NCBI GenBank assembly: GCA_028023455.1
Contig: JAQFVV010000036.1
Span: 5,639,576-5,703,575, forward strand
From: Epiperipatus broadwayi
Taxonomy: Eukaryota; Onychophora; Udeonychophora; Euonychophora; Peripatidae
Direction of reading: 5' to 3'
Length of the DNA: 64,000 nt
Numbering within the stretch: position 1 is the first letter of the stretch; the number at the start of each line of letters is the position of its first letter. The notes beneath the pieces were generated by a model that did not search any database, was not told the DNA's origin, and worked only from the letters and a program-made list of their open reading frames with translations. The position numbers and the translations under genes are program-made. Shown piece by piece: positions 33,576 through 46,049 of the stretch.

Positions 33576-35712
33576 TGTAACAGTATACATATGCCTTACA
33601 TTATTTTAAAATTGAAATAAAAACAAGATCGTAAATAAAAATTGATTTTATTAAAAACTAAAAGTCAAAATTAAAAGAGTTGCGTTTAACGTATATAGAT
33701 CGCACAGATGAAAAACTAAAACTATTTTTTTAAAAAAAAAATTGTATTTAAAAAGTACTTTTTTGGAAAAAAAAAAGTAAAGATCTAAAGATAAAGATAA
33801 AGATTAATATTTTTAAAACAGAAATAAATGTTGATTTCTATCATGTTTAATCTTAGAAAATGGATATGATTGTTTTATTAATTAAATGACTGTTTTAAAG
33901 CAAACTAGCACTTGGGGCATTTAAATAATTAAAAAGGTCAGATAAGAGAATAAAAAAATTAAATTGACCAATACAAGCATGAAGCCACAGCATGGGACCA
34001 TAAATGGAACATTAGAATCAGTGAAATCATGTTAGACTGATCCATTGGATTTCTAATAAGAGAACCATAAAATTATAAAAGACAAAATAATTGTTGTTGC
34101 AGCATACTAATACTATTAATCTAGATATAATCTTGCAGCTGTATTGCAGACTTCATGATGTAAGGGTCTTGCAATAAAAATAAATTTCCTTTACATGCAT
34201 CAGCCGAGACCTTCTGACAACAGTCCCTGACCAAAAGAATGGCTTGTAGCAGTTACATCTCCAAAGAACTATTAGCAAACAATAGAATCAGCAGGAACTT
34301 CCATAAACTGAATGAAATCTTGAGGAGTCATCAAGATCAAAGGGGAAGTATAAACATTTACCAATTGAACTTTCTTTTATATAAATATATCTTCAATACT
34401 GAAATTCAGTATTATATCTTGAGTAAGTAGTCAATCTGTAAAAAAGGTAATATAAATAAATGGACTCTTATCTGACCAAGAATAGAACTCTAAATCAATT
34501 ATTAATATTTATTTTTATATAAGTTTGCTATTTCAATCATTTTTCTTTTTTAATTTTTTTTATTTATTTATTTATTTTTGTATTTAACTAGGTTATTTAT
34601 TTTTATCTGTTAACTAAAATGTATTAAATTTAAGTTGGGTGTAGATAGCTGCAAACATTCATTAATGTTTAGTTTTTTTATTATTTTTATTTTCATATGC
34701 ATAATATATATATCAGTAAATATGACACCTCATGCTGAGTGTCCAAACATATTTATTCGTATATCCTTTAAGTTATTGTTGTCAATGTGGCACCTTATGA
34801 TGAGTGCCATTGGGTTTACTTTATTGTAAATTTCCCTCAGCAATTTTTAATTAATAACTTTATATTTTAATTGTTTGTGTTTATTTAGAGGGGTTTTAAT
34901 TTCAGACTATTTGTCTTGTAGTTGAGTCAATGCTAGTAGAGAGATATATGGGTGTTTATATCGATGTAATGTGAAGAGTGTTAGCATACAGGGCAAAGCC
35001 CAATTGGATACATGACCCAACGATATAGTCATTGTGTTGCAATGGACGCAGACATATTCCCTGCAACATTGACTTTCATTAGCTCTATGGATAGGAACTA
35101 TACATCAGCAAAACATGATTTCTTTGCCAGACAGATGCACGTACTGGACGATGATCATGTCCTTCCAATAATATCACACTGCAGATGCACATTCCTGACA
35201 GTGTAGTTTTATGTTAGCTGCAAACTTTTAGTCTGAGATTGAATGATTGTTTTGTGAAAAGTTTTTAACTGAGTAATCTATGTAGCCTATCTGGAATCAA
35301 CATTCTAAAGTAAAAATATTATTAAAATGTCCATCTGTGCGGACTTACTCCAAATAATTTAAATTTAAAATTAATATTAAAATCAAGATAAATTTATTCC
35401 TCGATTTTAACTAATACATATATGTGCATCAATAAATATTTTTTTGTGCGTGTTATTACTGGCAGTGGCTTTTTTTTTTAAAATTAAAAATGTATTTTTA
35501 ATTTTAAATCTTTTTTGAATGAAAACTTATAAGAATTTATATATTAGATCTCTGCATCTCCTTGAGCTAGTGGCAAGGGCTAATGGTCAATAATAAAACA
35601 AAATTGGATCTTAACAGTACGTATCTGCCTACTATATAAATTTTCCAGGTTCGAATGGCCTGGTAGTGCCCTGTTCGACAGATATGGTAAGACTTCTTAA
35701 TCCCCAACCATT
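33576..35712 (+). repeat. 2.1-kb repeat, copy 3 (divergent)
   Basis: Begins TGTAACAGTATACATATGCC and keeps TATAGATCGCACAGATG, CTTATGATGAGTGCCATTGG, GTATCTGCCTACTATATAAA and TTACTGGCAGTGGCTTTT in the same order as copies 1 and 2. The inverted CATCTGTGCGGA lies near 35333, farther from its partner than in copies 1 and 2, so those two seem to have been rearranged internally. Confidence 0.7.
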
Positions 35713-35819
35713 ACAGTATATACCTACTGATATGAATGATGATGATTTATTGACAACAGTTCAAAATGTGAGCAGTTTGACAGATTACATTATGCTAATG
35801 TTAGTAAAATAAATACTTT

Positions 35820-36560
35820 TAATATATAAGATTGATAGTTCTGTAATTTCTAACATCTTTTTACCATCTATTTTTAATGTCAATATTACTATTGCATTCT
35901 TCCAATTATCTGGTACATCTTTATTATTTAGACATTTCGCTGTATAACTTTGCTTACAATTTTTCTATTTCTTTATCTGATTCTTTTGAAATATCAGTAA
36001 TAATTTCATTACTTCCTGAAGTTTTTCCCATCTTTATAAATTTAATTATATAGCATACCCCATCACATAAAATATTTGAAAATTCAGAAAATGTCGTAAT
36101 TCTAGAGGACACATTGTTTTTTTGTTCATTATTGATTGATAATTCTCTATAAAATACTTCTATATCTTTCATGTTGTCATCCCTCTTTTTAGTAATAATC
36201 CTATCTTTTCTTTTTTATTTCTGAAACAGTTCTCTTTCCAATACCAAGAAGTTGTTTGACATTTTTGAGACTCATTTTTTTCTACAGCTTTTCTTGCAAA
36301 TTCAGAATTTCAATCTTTTTAATGTCATTTTACAAATTTCTATATATTCAATCTTTCTTAACTAAATATTTTTAAAATTTTTCATATTTCTTTTTTATAT
36401 ATATATTGACTTGATTCCGTAAAAAATATGCATATAACTTGCACTTTTTTGTACCAACTATTTTTCTTGCCTTTCTCACAAGAATCTTAACTATCTTTTT
36501 AATTCCAGTCAAGTTTAAATTATGTTCAAAAATTCATTGTTATTTTTAAATGATTTACAG
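35820..36560 (-). pseudogene. RTE LINE fragment (linker and start of RT)
   Basis: On the minus strand, 35954-36172 reads FIKMGKTSGSNEIITDISKE, the RT start block (family form KxGKAPGxDxI). The following bases match the KDVPEDWKNA-type segment in broken frames. Upstream (36180-36560) matches the endonuclease-RT linker in composition only. Confidence 0.65.
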
Positions 36561-38786
36561 GGTATTATCTAATTTCATTGAAATGTTTCTGAAGGGTAAG
36601 AATATTATTGGTGATTTTCATTTCTATAATTTTGCATTAATATCTAATTATCTTAGCTCTAGTTATTACTTGCCATGTTTTATCTATTAAGAACATTACA
36701 ATATTACAATGCATATGATCCAATTCTACTGTATCTTCTTTTTAGAAGCTTCTATTTCTATTTCTGTTTAGCATTTTTTTAAAAAAAACCCTAACAGTTT
36801 TTGTTTTCTGCAAACTTGACAATCCTGTGTTCTCTCTTCTCTCAGTCTTGTCATTATAACCATTTACTCACACCATGTTTATACATTAATTATTTACCAA
36901 TTTTAACATTAAAGATTAATTGATATCCTGAGAGACATAGCTAAAAATAAACTCATTTACATAATTGACTAGAATTTAATTGAAATGTTATATTTTAAGA
37001 CAATTATTTATAAAACTAAAAATTATTACAATAAAAATAAAATATTGTTTAATAAATTGCATTATTTTAATAAAACATTAATTTACACTGTTTGTTTAAA
37101 CAACTTTATACAACATTTAATATAGGTGAAGTTCCAGAATAGATTTTAATATATTTAAGAATGACTTTTCATATTACAATGAAGAAGTTAAATTTGAAAT
37201 TTGTTATGCAAGCACATTTATACATATTTACTACTATGTTTTTTGATTTAAAATTAATAACTTTTATTGTAAATTATTTTTTACCTTCTATAATTAACTA
37301 ACTATAATTTATTTGGTTGATTTAATTTTGATTACAATTGGCATTAAGAAAAATATACTTTTATTAGCAAATGACAAATAAAAATTTATTTAATATGCAA
37401 GTAAGTTAAATACTAACAATGAGAATTAGAGATTCAAATTTAGTTATTAAAGTTTAACTTTAACCCTTTCACCAATGATTATATAATTGGCCAAATGAGT
37501 TAAAAATCAAAACTTTTAATTGGCCAACTCACAACTTTAACAAAATCAATTGTTAAAATAGATTCATCTTTTAATAATATAAATACATTAGTTTCGTTTG
37601 TAAAAAGTATATTAATAATTTGTCAGATTATGAAAGTAAATGAAAGTCTTTTCAAAAATAATATTTGATTTATAATTTAAAAAATATTCAATTGCGGTGA
37701 CATTAAAAGTAACCGCTATTTGACCAACCAAAAATATTTCTGACATAATAATTTTTTTTTCACTTTTACGTTACAATAAATATGTAGCAATAAATAAATA
37801 ATTCTTGGTAACATCTTAACTATTTTTCTAAAATAATTTGATTTTTAGTATTATTTTATCAATAATAATTTGGAATTCAATTCAAATATTGTTTAAAATG
37901 TTGTAAACATTTGTTTATCATTTTCAAAATAAAACACAAAACAAACATAACTTTTTACTTTTTGGCAGTCATTTTCCTTCTTGACAGAATTTTGACAGCC
38001 AATAAGATTTAAGAAAAGGTGGTGAGAATGCCATGCTTTGGTTTTGTTTGACATATATGGTCATTTTTATTGACTTTTTACTTGTAAAATAATTCTGAAT
38101 AGGGCACCATCTTACAGAACTTTTGATTTTCTTTTCAATGACGTATCATTTGTATATGTGGGATAAAAAGTAGCCGATTTGGAGTGATGTCAAATCTTCT
38201 CATTTTTTTATGAGTCAGGCAGTTGAAAGATTAATATTGCTTTTTAACATACCCATATCTCTATGAAAATAGTTTTAATCCTCTAGCATTCTAATACATA
38301 TTTTTGTTCTCACTTAATTTAAGCTTTCAACTTTCACTTTAATATTAATCAGAATATAATAAATTTAAATTCATTTGCTAGATATTTTTGTTTAGTAATG
38401 AAATAAAATTTAAAAAAATCATATTTGATTTTCAGAATTATTTTAAAAATTATATTTTAATCAAAACAAAGCACTGTCACATCATCAAATTTCAGATGGA
38501 GCTGATTCAATTTGCAAAATGAAAAAAATATTTGTTTGATGTTTGTTTTAAAAATCTGAATGAATTATTTTTAATATGTAGTAAATCTATCAATTTTTGC
38601 TTTAAAAGCTTACATTTTTAGTAATCTTTACAATGTCTCTAAATAATATAATTCATTGTTGAGTGACATCATTTCTAGACAGTTGTATTTCCTATGACCT
38701 TAATCTCTATGGTAATGTTACACAGAAAAATATATTGTTTTATATTTAAAAATAAAACATTTCTGTAAAACATAAATATGTAATAT
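36561..38786. other. AT-rich sequence, nothing recognised
   Basis: No supported feature. Confidence 0.4.
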
Positions 38787-40252
38787 ATCATCATCATCAT
38801 CAACCATTATCAATCCACTGCAGGATGAAGGTCTCTCCAAGTTTAATCCATCTTCTCTGATCTTTAGCTTCTCTTCTCCACAACACCCCTGCACATTTTC
38901 TTATTTCATCCATCCATCTCACATGTGGTCTCTTTCTGGGTCTTTTACAATCTCTTGGAATCCAGTTTAAAATTTCAATTGTCCATCTATTATCATCTCT
39001 CCTAGCAATATGTCCAGCCCAACTCCATTTCAATCTCTTAATTTTTTCAATAAGGTCAGTAACACCTGTTTGTTGTCTTAACCCATACATTGTTTTCGAT
39101 CTCTTCTTGTTAGTCCCAACATACATCTCTCCATACTCCTTTGAGTGGTCTGAAGTCTCTGTATTGCTCTTCTATTAAGTGTCCAAGTCTCAGATCTATA
39201 AGTAAGAAGTGGTAAAACACATTTGTTAAAAACTATCCTTTTCAAACACATAGGCATATTTCCTTTTAGTATCAAGTTATTTCTACCAAAAGCACTCCAA
39301 CCAAGTTTAATTCTATGATTAATTTCCTCCATTATGTTTCCATCTGTATTAATAATCTGACCAAGGCATTTGTAACTGTGAACTTTTTCTAATTCTTCAT
39401 AATCACTCTTTATTTTCATATTTTGAGCAAATCGATTAAACATTACTTTAGTCTTTTTAACATTTATCTTTAGTCCTACTTTTCTAATTTCATCTGCTAA
39501 CTCCTGCAACATTTCCTGCAGCTCTGAAGCATTATTTGCAAAAACAACTACATCATCTGTGAAATCTAAATGACTTAAATACTCTCCATTTACTTTCACT
39601 CCTTTAGTTTTCCATTTTAATCCACAAAATACTTCTTGCAGCACTGCTGTAAAGAGTTTTGGAGATATGGAGTCACCTTGTCTTACACCTTTCTCAATGT
39701 TAATTTTTCCAGTATCATTATGTAATCTAATTGTTGCTGTTGCATTTTTATAAATATTCTTTAAAATATGACAATATCCTGGATCTATACCTTGATGATC
39801 CAATGCTTTAATCACTGAAGAAATGTGTATAGAATCGAATGCCTTTTCATAATCTACAAATCCAAAACATAATGACAACTCATATTCGTTTGTCCTTTCT
39901 ATGACTTCTCTCAATACCTGGATATGATCTATTGTACTAAAATCACTTTTAAATCCAGCTTGTTCTCTTGGTTGGTGGAAATCCAAAGTTCTCTGTAGAT
40001 GAGTTGTAATTATCTTGGTAAAAATTTTATATAAAACTGATAAAAGGCTGATAGGTCTGTAATTTCTAATATCTTCTTTATCACCTTTTTTAAATATTAA
40101 TATTATTACTGCATTCTTCCAATCTTCCGGTACATCTTTATCATTTAGACATTTGGTATATAACTTTGCTAAAATTGTTTCTATTTCTTCACCTGCTTCT
40201 TTTAATATATCAATTATAATTCCATCATTTCCTGGAGCCTTTCCTTTCTTCA
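38787..40252 (-). pseudogene. RTE-type non-LTR retrotransposon reverse transcriptase, best copy, one frameshift, cut at its 5' end
   Basis: The larger frame (39078-40253) starts at KKGKAPGNDGI (RT domain entry). It continues through YRPISLLSVLYKIFTKII, FVDYEKAFDSI (first catalytic Asp), GVRQGDSISPKLF and FTDDVVVFA (catalytic D-D pair, family form FADD). The thumb region and LTYRSETWTLNRR follow. Near 39100-39110 a one-base shift moves the frame to 38800-39126, which carries LRQQTGVTDLIEKIKRLKWS, WAGHIARRDDNRW and ETFILQWIDNG. The 3' end is a (GAT)n tail at 38787-38808. The endonuclease half is absent: the element stops exactly where an adapter-like sequence begins. RTE elements copy by target-primed reverse transcription. 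Confidence 0.85.
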
Positions 40253-40273
40253 AGATCGGAAGAGCGTCGTGTA
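40253..40273. other. Illumina-adapter-like sequence (probable assembly artefact)
   Basis: AGATCGGAAGAGCGTCGTG followed by TA: 21 bases identical to the start of a standard Illumina TruSeq adapter. It sits exactly between truncated RTE coding sequence and an (AT)n tract. Confidence 0.9.
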
Positions 40274-40296
40274 TATATATATTATAATAATTATAT

Positions 40297-40329
<33 letters not shown>
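40297..40329. repeat. (TA)n microsatellite
   Basis: TA-rich tract directly after the adapter-like junction. Confidence 0.8.
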
Positions 40330-40330
<1 letters not shown>

Positions 40331-40985
40331 ATTTCTAATAATTATTACACAATTATAATACAAAAATAATCATAAACTTGCCAAAAAATCAAGTTTTTAG
40401 ACCATTGTAATATTTTCTCAAATACACATCAATGTGTGGTTTCAGATATTTTGAAGTTCCTATTTATTTGATTATCCTGATGGCTTTGGAATTTTTTTGA
40501 AATTAAAATATTAGATAAAATATATACATATAATTTTAAAGTCATAAAAAATATTAGCAATATTTCTCAATACAGAGTGAAAAATGCCAATTAAATTTCT
40601 AGATTTCTCAAGCATGGGTCTGACAACTAAAAGAAATCATTGTTTACCTTTTAATGTTATTCTAACATGAACTCACTATTATTTAGGATAAAAATATTCC
40701 TAATTTAAGCAATTTGAGATTATTTTCAAATGCAGATAGATTTTAAAGCACTACAGTAAAAAATATTAAAATGACTTTTATAACAATTAAGACTTATAAA
40801 AGTTCTTTAAGAGGACTTACAAGATGAATTAACATTTAAGTATCAAAACCTGGTATACTGGCTTGCTATAAAAATTAACTTATTGAAAAAAAAATGTTTT
40901 AAATACTAACAACTAGATTACTGGAAATTTAGCTTTACTGACATATATATATATATGTTAATTCTAATGTTTTCACGGATAAAAG
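40330..40985. other. AT-rich sequence, nothing recognised
   Basis: No supported feature. Confidence 0.4.
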
Positions 40986-41122
40986 ATGTCATATTATTAT
41001 TACTATTTGCGGGATATTCCGTGTAGTGAAAAAGCTAAATGCTGACGTTTCAGTACAATATCAAGTACCTTCCTCAGAGCGTCCTCTTTCTCAAATCATA
41101 AATAGTAATAATAATATGACAT
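40986..41122. repeat. 137-bp hairpin with perfect 22-bp ends around a hammerhead
   Basis: 40986-41007 and 41101-41122 are perfect inverted repeats. On the minus strand they extend stem I of the hammerhead between them. Confidence 0.8.
41025..41097 (-). ncRNA. Hammerhead ribozyme motif, family D (PLE type)
   Basis: Complement: CTGAGGA (opposite 41071-41077), stem II GTAC/GTAC with an outer A-T, GAAACGTC (opposite 41044-41051). The minimal stem III is AC/GU with no loop, and the cleavage base is the C opposite 41044. Stem I pairs GCT with AGC next to the core and, after an internal loop, GAAAGAG with CTTTTTC. All core residues fit CUGANGA/GAAA. One G bulges in stem II. The GAAACGTC ending is one I associate with PLE terminal repeats. 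Confidence 0.7.
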
Positions 41123-41139
41123 ATATATATATATATATA

Positions 41140-42043
41140 ATCAAAATACTTTAGAATACACCCTACAAAATTTATTATGCCTATATAAAATAAATAACTG
41201 AATATTAACTATTGATAACTTATAGCAGTTTATGCCATCTTGTATTATATGTATTTTCTGTAATGTTATATACATATTTGCAAATAGAACAGTTTATTAT
41301 TCAAATTTGCTGAATATATATAATTTGAAGGCTAAATTTACTCATTATTGATGATTGATTCATTAATTTCTTTTTTATCCAGATGTTCTCCATTCTGATA
41401 ACTTTCATGACTATTAGTATTCCATACTTTTAACATCTCTTTAATCAGCTTACTCGAAATGCTGATTGCTTTAGCCACTGGCAAAGAATCACTAGTAATA
41501 TTTTTATAATTAATTTAATGGACAACTTATAATAAATAAAAGCAATTCAATGTAATATCATCATTTTTTGAGATAAATTATCTCATTTTAGGAGTTTTTT
41601 TTATTTCGTACTTTTAATAAAAAGTAAATAAAATTTGCACATGGAATATTTTTAAAAATACTGATTCGGAAATCCGCTTATTTTTTTAAAAAAATAATGT
41701 CGTAAATAAGGGTTCAAACAAGCGGAAGACATACTTTTTTATAAATGTTACAATCTTTTCACTTTCATTTGCTTCATGTTTTTACAAAGCAGGTTTTTAT
41801 TTTTAGTTTGCATGATTTAGAAAAAAACACTTTACAAACTAACCTAAAACCCGAAAAACTTGGCAGTAAATCACAATTCAAAGTCATTGAAAATGAGGGC
41901 CATTAATTTGTTACTAACGATATTGGCAAAAGTCAGATAAATTATTTTGAGGGATTAGAACATTTTTCAAACAAGATCATAATTATCTCAGATACTTGAA
42001 CTATCAAAAGTACTTACAAAATGTGATCAGAACCTTAAAACAT
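41140..42043. other. AT-rich sequence, nothing recognised
   Basis: No supported feature. Confidence 0.4.
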
Positions 42044-42362
42044 CACATGATCACCATTCCTTATGCTTGCTCATAACTGTTATTAAAACAAGCAAAACTC
42101 TTCATACAATATTGCCACTCAATGCAAACCAGAGTAATCAATGGATGCCAGAAGGCCTGTGCATAAAATCCCTATCTAGTGCCTACTCATCCAATATCCA
42201 AGGCTTCTCACTGATGAAAGCCACAAGCTAAAAACTAGTCTGGGGATATTGAATGAGTAGGCACTAGATATAGATTTTATGCACAGGCCTTCTGACATCC
42301 ATTGATTACTCTGGCTTGCACTGAGTGGCACTACCGTATAGAGAGTTTTGCCTGTTTTAAAA
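42044..42362. repeat. Family B fold-back repeat, copy 3 (compact palindrome)
   Basis: Arms of about 140 bp (42085-42200 and 42240-42360) share CAATGGATGCCAGAAGGCCT and its complement, CCTACTCATCCAATATCC, and the GCAAAACTCT end. The short loop holds a hammerhead-like segment. Confidence 0.85.
42203..42262 (+). ncRNA. Hammerhead-like motif, family B
   Basis: CTGATGA (42211-42217), stem II AGC/GCT, AAAAC instead of GAAAC (42231-42235), TAGTC with the site after C42240. TTCTCA and TGGGGA pair as stem I. The lost G12 argues against activity. Confidence 0.4.
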
Positions 42363-42459
42363 TGTGAACAGATGAGTAGTAATATACTATCATCATCAAT
42401 TCTGAAGGCATGACTTTATCAGTGCAGCCACATCATTCTATCTTCAGAAAATTTTACTA

Positions 42460-43740
42460 ATCACATTTTTAATATATGATATTCTTAGTCTGTCTGTAAG
42501 ACTTCTTCCTAAAATTCTGCCTTCTGAAATATTTTGTAAAAATCAAACATTTTAAAATATGATACAAAAATTTAATCTTTCTCATTTTTATCATATTCAG
42601 TAGTTCTCTTTTTGTTCCAATTTCTATTAATATTTGATCATTAGTCTTTTTTCCCATCCAACTTGTTTTAGTTAATCTTTTCCACAATCACATTTCCATT
42701 TCTGCCTTTTTCTTTCTTGTTTTCCTAAGGACCAAGTCTCACAACTATAAATCAGTATATTCCAATTGAAGATTTTATTAAATTTTATTTTACTTTTTGA
42801 GCGATGTTTAATTTAGTAGTAATTTTTTTGTTATTTTGAAAAATATGTTTTTTAACATTTTTCTTCTTTTAATATCAACATGTCAACTATTATCATCACA
42901 AATTATATTGCCAGATCAACATAATTCCTTAACTTTTTCTAAATGTATTATACATCAATCCATCTTTTATATTCTGTCTGTCTATCACTATCACCCTACT
43001 TTTATTAACATTTATCTTTAAAAAAATTCTATAAGCATATTCAAAAATTTTTTCATGTGTCATAGGATCATCCGGGAAGCGAACCTGCTAAATCCAAGAC
43101 AACTGCTTGTAAGGCAACTGTGCTGACCACTCGACCACCAACGCTTGACTATTCAATATTTTAAGCATTTTGTTCATTTCTTTTTCCGATTCTGCAAATA
43201 ATGCTATACCATCTGCACAATACATACAATAAATATTTTTACCATTAATTTTAATTTCTTCAGTTTTCTTTTTGATAATCCTTATTATGTTCTCAACAAA
43301 TAAAATGAATAAATAAAGTGATAATGGACAACTATGCCTCATACCTTTTTTATATTAGCCCTAGTTTTTACAACTATTTATACCTATTTTTGTATATCGG
43401 CATTTATATAAACTTAAAATTAAATATTTACCTTCCAATGAAGGCCTACATTTTTCATCATTGGAAATAACTTCCAATCCACTTTGCTAAAAGTCTTTCT
43501 CAAGTTAATAAAGCCATATAAGATTTTCTATTTATTTCCTATCTTCTTTGCAAAATTATTTTAATGACATTATTGCTTCTCTAGTTTCTTTTTCATCTCT
43601 AAAACTATATTGATCTTCATCCAAATTCTCATCTATTTTCTTTTGTATTCTATTTATAATTATTAAGAGCGAAATATTCGAGGCACGAGGTAAATAATAG
43701 ATAATGTGTAAAAAAAAAAAAAAGCTAATGTGTGCCTCCA
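42460..43740 (-). pseudogene. Second LINE family (non-LTR RT), decayed, with a SINE inside
   Basis: On the minus strand the order is as follows. NRIQKKIDENLDEDQYSFRD (43556-43690, equivalent to the QxGFR block) comes first. Next is a region of stops, then CPLSLYLFILFVENII and EIKINGKNIYCMYCADGIAL (43150-43342, the xADD catalytic block reduced to CADG). A SINE follows at 43052-43148, then WMGKKTNDQILIEIGTKREL and LLNMIKMRKIKFLYHILK (42469-42687), a C-terminal block. The sequence is clearly different from the RTE family at 38.8-40.2 kb. The catalytic second Asp is replaced by Gly. Confidence 0.7.
43052..43148 (-). repeat. tRNA-Val-like short SINE inserted in a LINE
   Basis: The minus strand has GTCAAGCGTTGGTGGTCGAG, anticodon loop CTTACAA and the B-box-like GGTTCGCTTCC. 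Seven extra bases relative to 31.5 kb lie before the B box (TTAGCAGG). Confidence 0.7.
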
Positions 43741-44526
43741 TTTTGTTATCACATCAAATAATTTATTTTTAACGACATGACTACAAATTTTTAATTCGTT
43801 AAATTTCTGTTTTAGTATATTATACATAAAAAAAATAAAAACACTACACACATTACTCTTTTAATAGCCAAGTTTATTTTTGGCTAATAAGATGTAATAT
43901 ATAATTAATCTATTATTCGCGATAGTTTTTTAAATTTTATAAACTGTAATCAGATTTAAAGAAATAAGAGCTATTAACCAATGAAAAATTATTTTATTAA
44001 GTTAAGTGACTTTTATATTATTTTACCATTTAAAAACATGCATCTAATTGGTAGCTAAATGATATTTTAACGCATAAAATATTTAATTGAGTCTGAGATA
44101 ATTACCTTAAGCTTTATTTCTTGATTAAATGCTAATTTATGTTTTAATTTTTAAAAAGATGCTTGAAAAATTCACTTTGACAATTATAACTTTTAAAAAA
44201 TAGTTGAAACATTTCAAAACACATTTACAAGTTGTTACATTAATTTTTCTAATAAATTTAAATTGTATTTAGTTTATATATATAAACTGTCATTAGAGAA
44301 GTTGCAAAAGGTTATAATGCCAATTTTATTTCTTCAAGTGCATCTTTAATTTATTTAAAAATATAATAAATTACAGTCCTTTTGTTTTTAAATTGCATAT
44401 AAAAAATAATTGAGTTTTAAGATTTAATACAGTGATTACCAAAATATTAGACAATATATATTTTTAAAAGCATTACAAACTAGCATACACTCATACACAT
44501 AAATAAATATATTATTGTGTATGTGT
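43741..44526. other. AT-rich sequence, nothing recognised
   Basis: No supported feature. Confidence 0.4.
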
Positions 44527-44537
44527 ATATGAGCAAA

Positions 44538-44677
44538 CCACATGTGAGATGGATGGATGAAATAAGAAAATGTGCAGGGGTGATGTGGAGAAGAGAAGCT
44601 AAAGATCGGAGAAGATGGATTGAACTTGGAGAGACCTTCATCCTGAAGTGGATTGATAATGGTTGTTGATGATGATG
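44538..44677 (+). mobile_element. 140-bp 5'-truncated RTE insertion with target-site duplication
   Basis: Only the last RTE codons (PHVRWMDEIRKCAG ... ETFILKWIDNG) and the GAT tail are present. ATATGAGCAAA flanks it at 44527-44537 and 44678-44688, an 11-bp target-site duplication. High similarity to the RTE at 38.8 kb suggests recent insertion. Confidence 0.85.
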
Positions 44678-44688
44678 ATATGAGCAAA

Positions 44689-46049
44689 GTATTTAAGTAC
44701 AAGGGTGACCACGATATCCGTAATATTTTATTCCAAGTCCCATTCACATTCATACCTCTCGTTTTGTTGATAAGCTTTGATTCCAATAAGGTACCGATTA
44801 ATGAATAATATTTTTGTAATTTAATTTTTACTTCAGCACTCTCACACAAGGTAGGGACTCGTTTCTAACTGCTTTTAATACTTTTGTGAGGCAATGCTAT
44901 CAAAAACATATCATCAAAGATATGTGAAAAAGATCTAAGAGAGAATAGAAATCTGTCCCTACACTATGGAAATATTATGCATTATGCGATAATCTCTAGA
45001 CTAATGAATGACTCATAAAAATGATTTATATAAGGTACCTATTATGTTATTGAACTGTAAGTGCACAAGTCTTATCACACGCATATATGTGTATATATAT
45101 CTTTGACGCTTTTTTGTATGTATAGTATACGTATATACATTAAGATTATAGTATAAATTTAATTTTAAAAAAATGAGGGAGCACATATACATATATGTTT
45201 ACTATATGTGTTATACACTTACAAACATAAAAATTATAAAACTTGATATACATTATCTATATTTATTTTTGTAAAAAAAAATAAAAAGAATAGTGAAATA
45301 TTTAATCGCAATTGGACAGTTCTCAATAATACTCTACTTATAATAACTTTTTTTGGTCTGTGAAAATATTATAGAACCCTCACTATCAGTAAACAGTACA
45401 TCCTCTTCTTGTTTTGTTACTTTAAAATTCATATCAACTTCAAAATCTATATAGTTGCCCCTGTTTATTACTAACTATTTTAAATTCTTGGTTAAACTCT
45501 TTAAACTTAAAGCTATGCAATTCAAAAATGTTTTACAATTGTTCCCCCCCCCTCACTACTTTGTGGTTTGAAAAAAATATTTATTTACTTACATAAAACT
45601 TTAAACTTTATGATTATAAAACATTTTATTATATAAAATAATTTATCACAACAGAAGAGATTAAAAAAGAAATCTTAAAATATGATTTCATGTAATTCAA
45701 ATAAATATTATTAATAAATGTAATCATTTATGGCATTTTTCAATGAAAAAATGTGGTTGTCCGATAGTAAGGGGTGTTTGTTCATTTATATATATATATA
45801 TTTTTTGTTGCATTTTTTTTTTCCGAATAGTGTATATTGCTATAGCATACATTGCGGCTTCACTATATTTTCTTCCAGTATTAAACTTTTTTGTACATAC
45901 AATTATCATTAATCAAAACTACCCCAAATCTAAAATTAAACCAGACCAGAATAAAAATAATATTAAAACACAACCTAAGGTTTCACTGCTACAAGCAGAC
46001 TTCTCAAGTGTAAAGAAATAATAAAAAAAAACACACATTATATATACTA
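44689..46049. other. AT-rich sequence, no gene recognised
   Basis: Short ORFs at 45724-46021 overlap a (TA)n run and look like chance. Confidence 0.4.

Noticed and set aside
44436-44849. 137-codon minus-strand ORF
   Set aside because: Its middle is the antisense of a recent RTE insertion; the ORF is created by chance.
45724-46021. Overlapping ORFs on both strands
   Set aside because: Their sequence is dominated by a (TA)n run and AT bias; no family is recognised.
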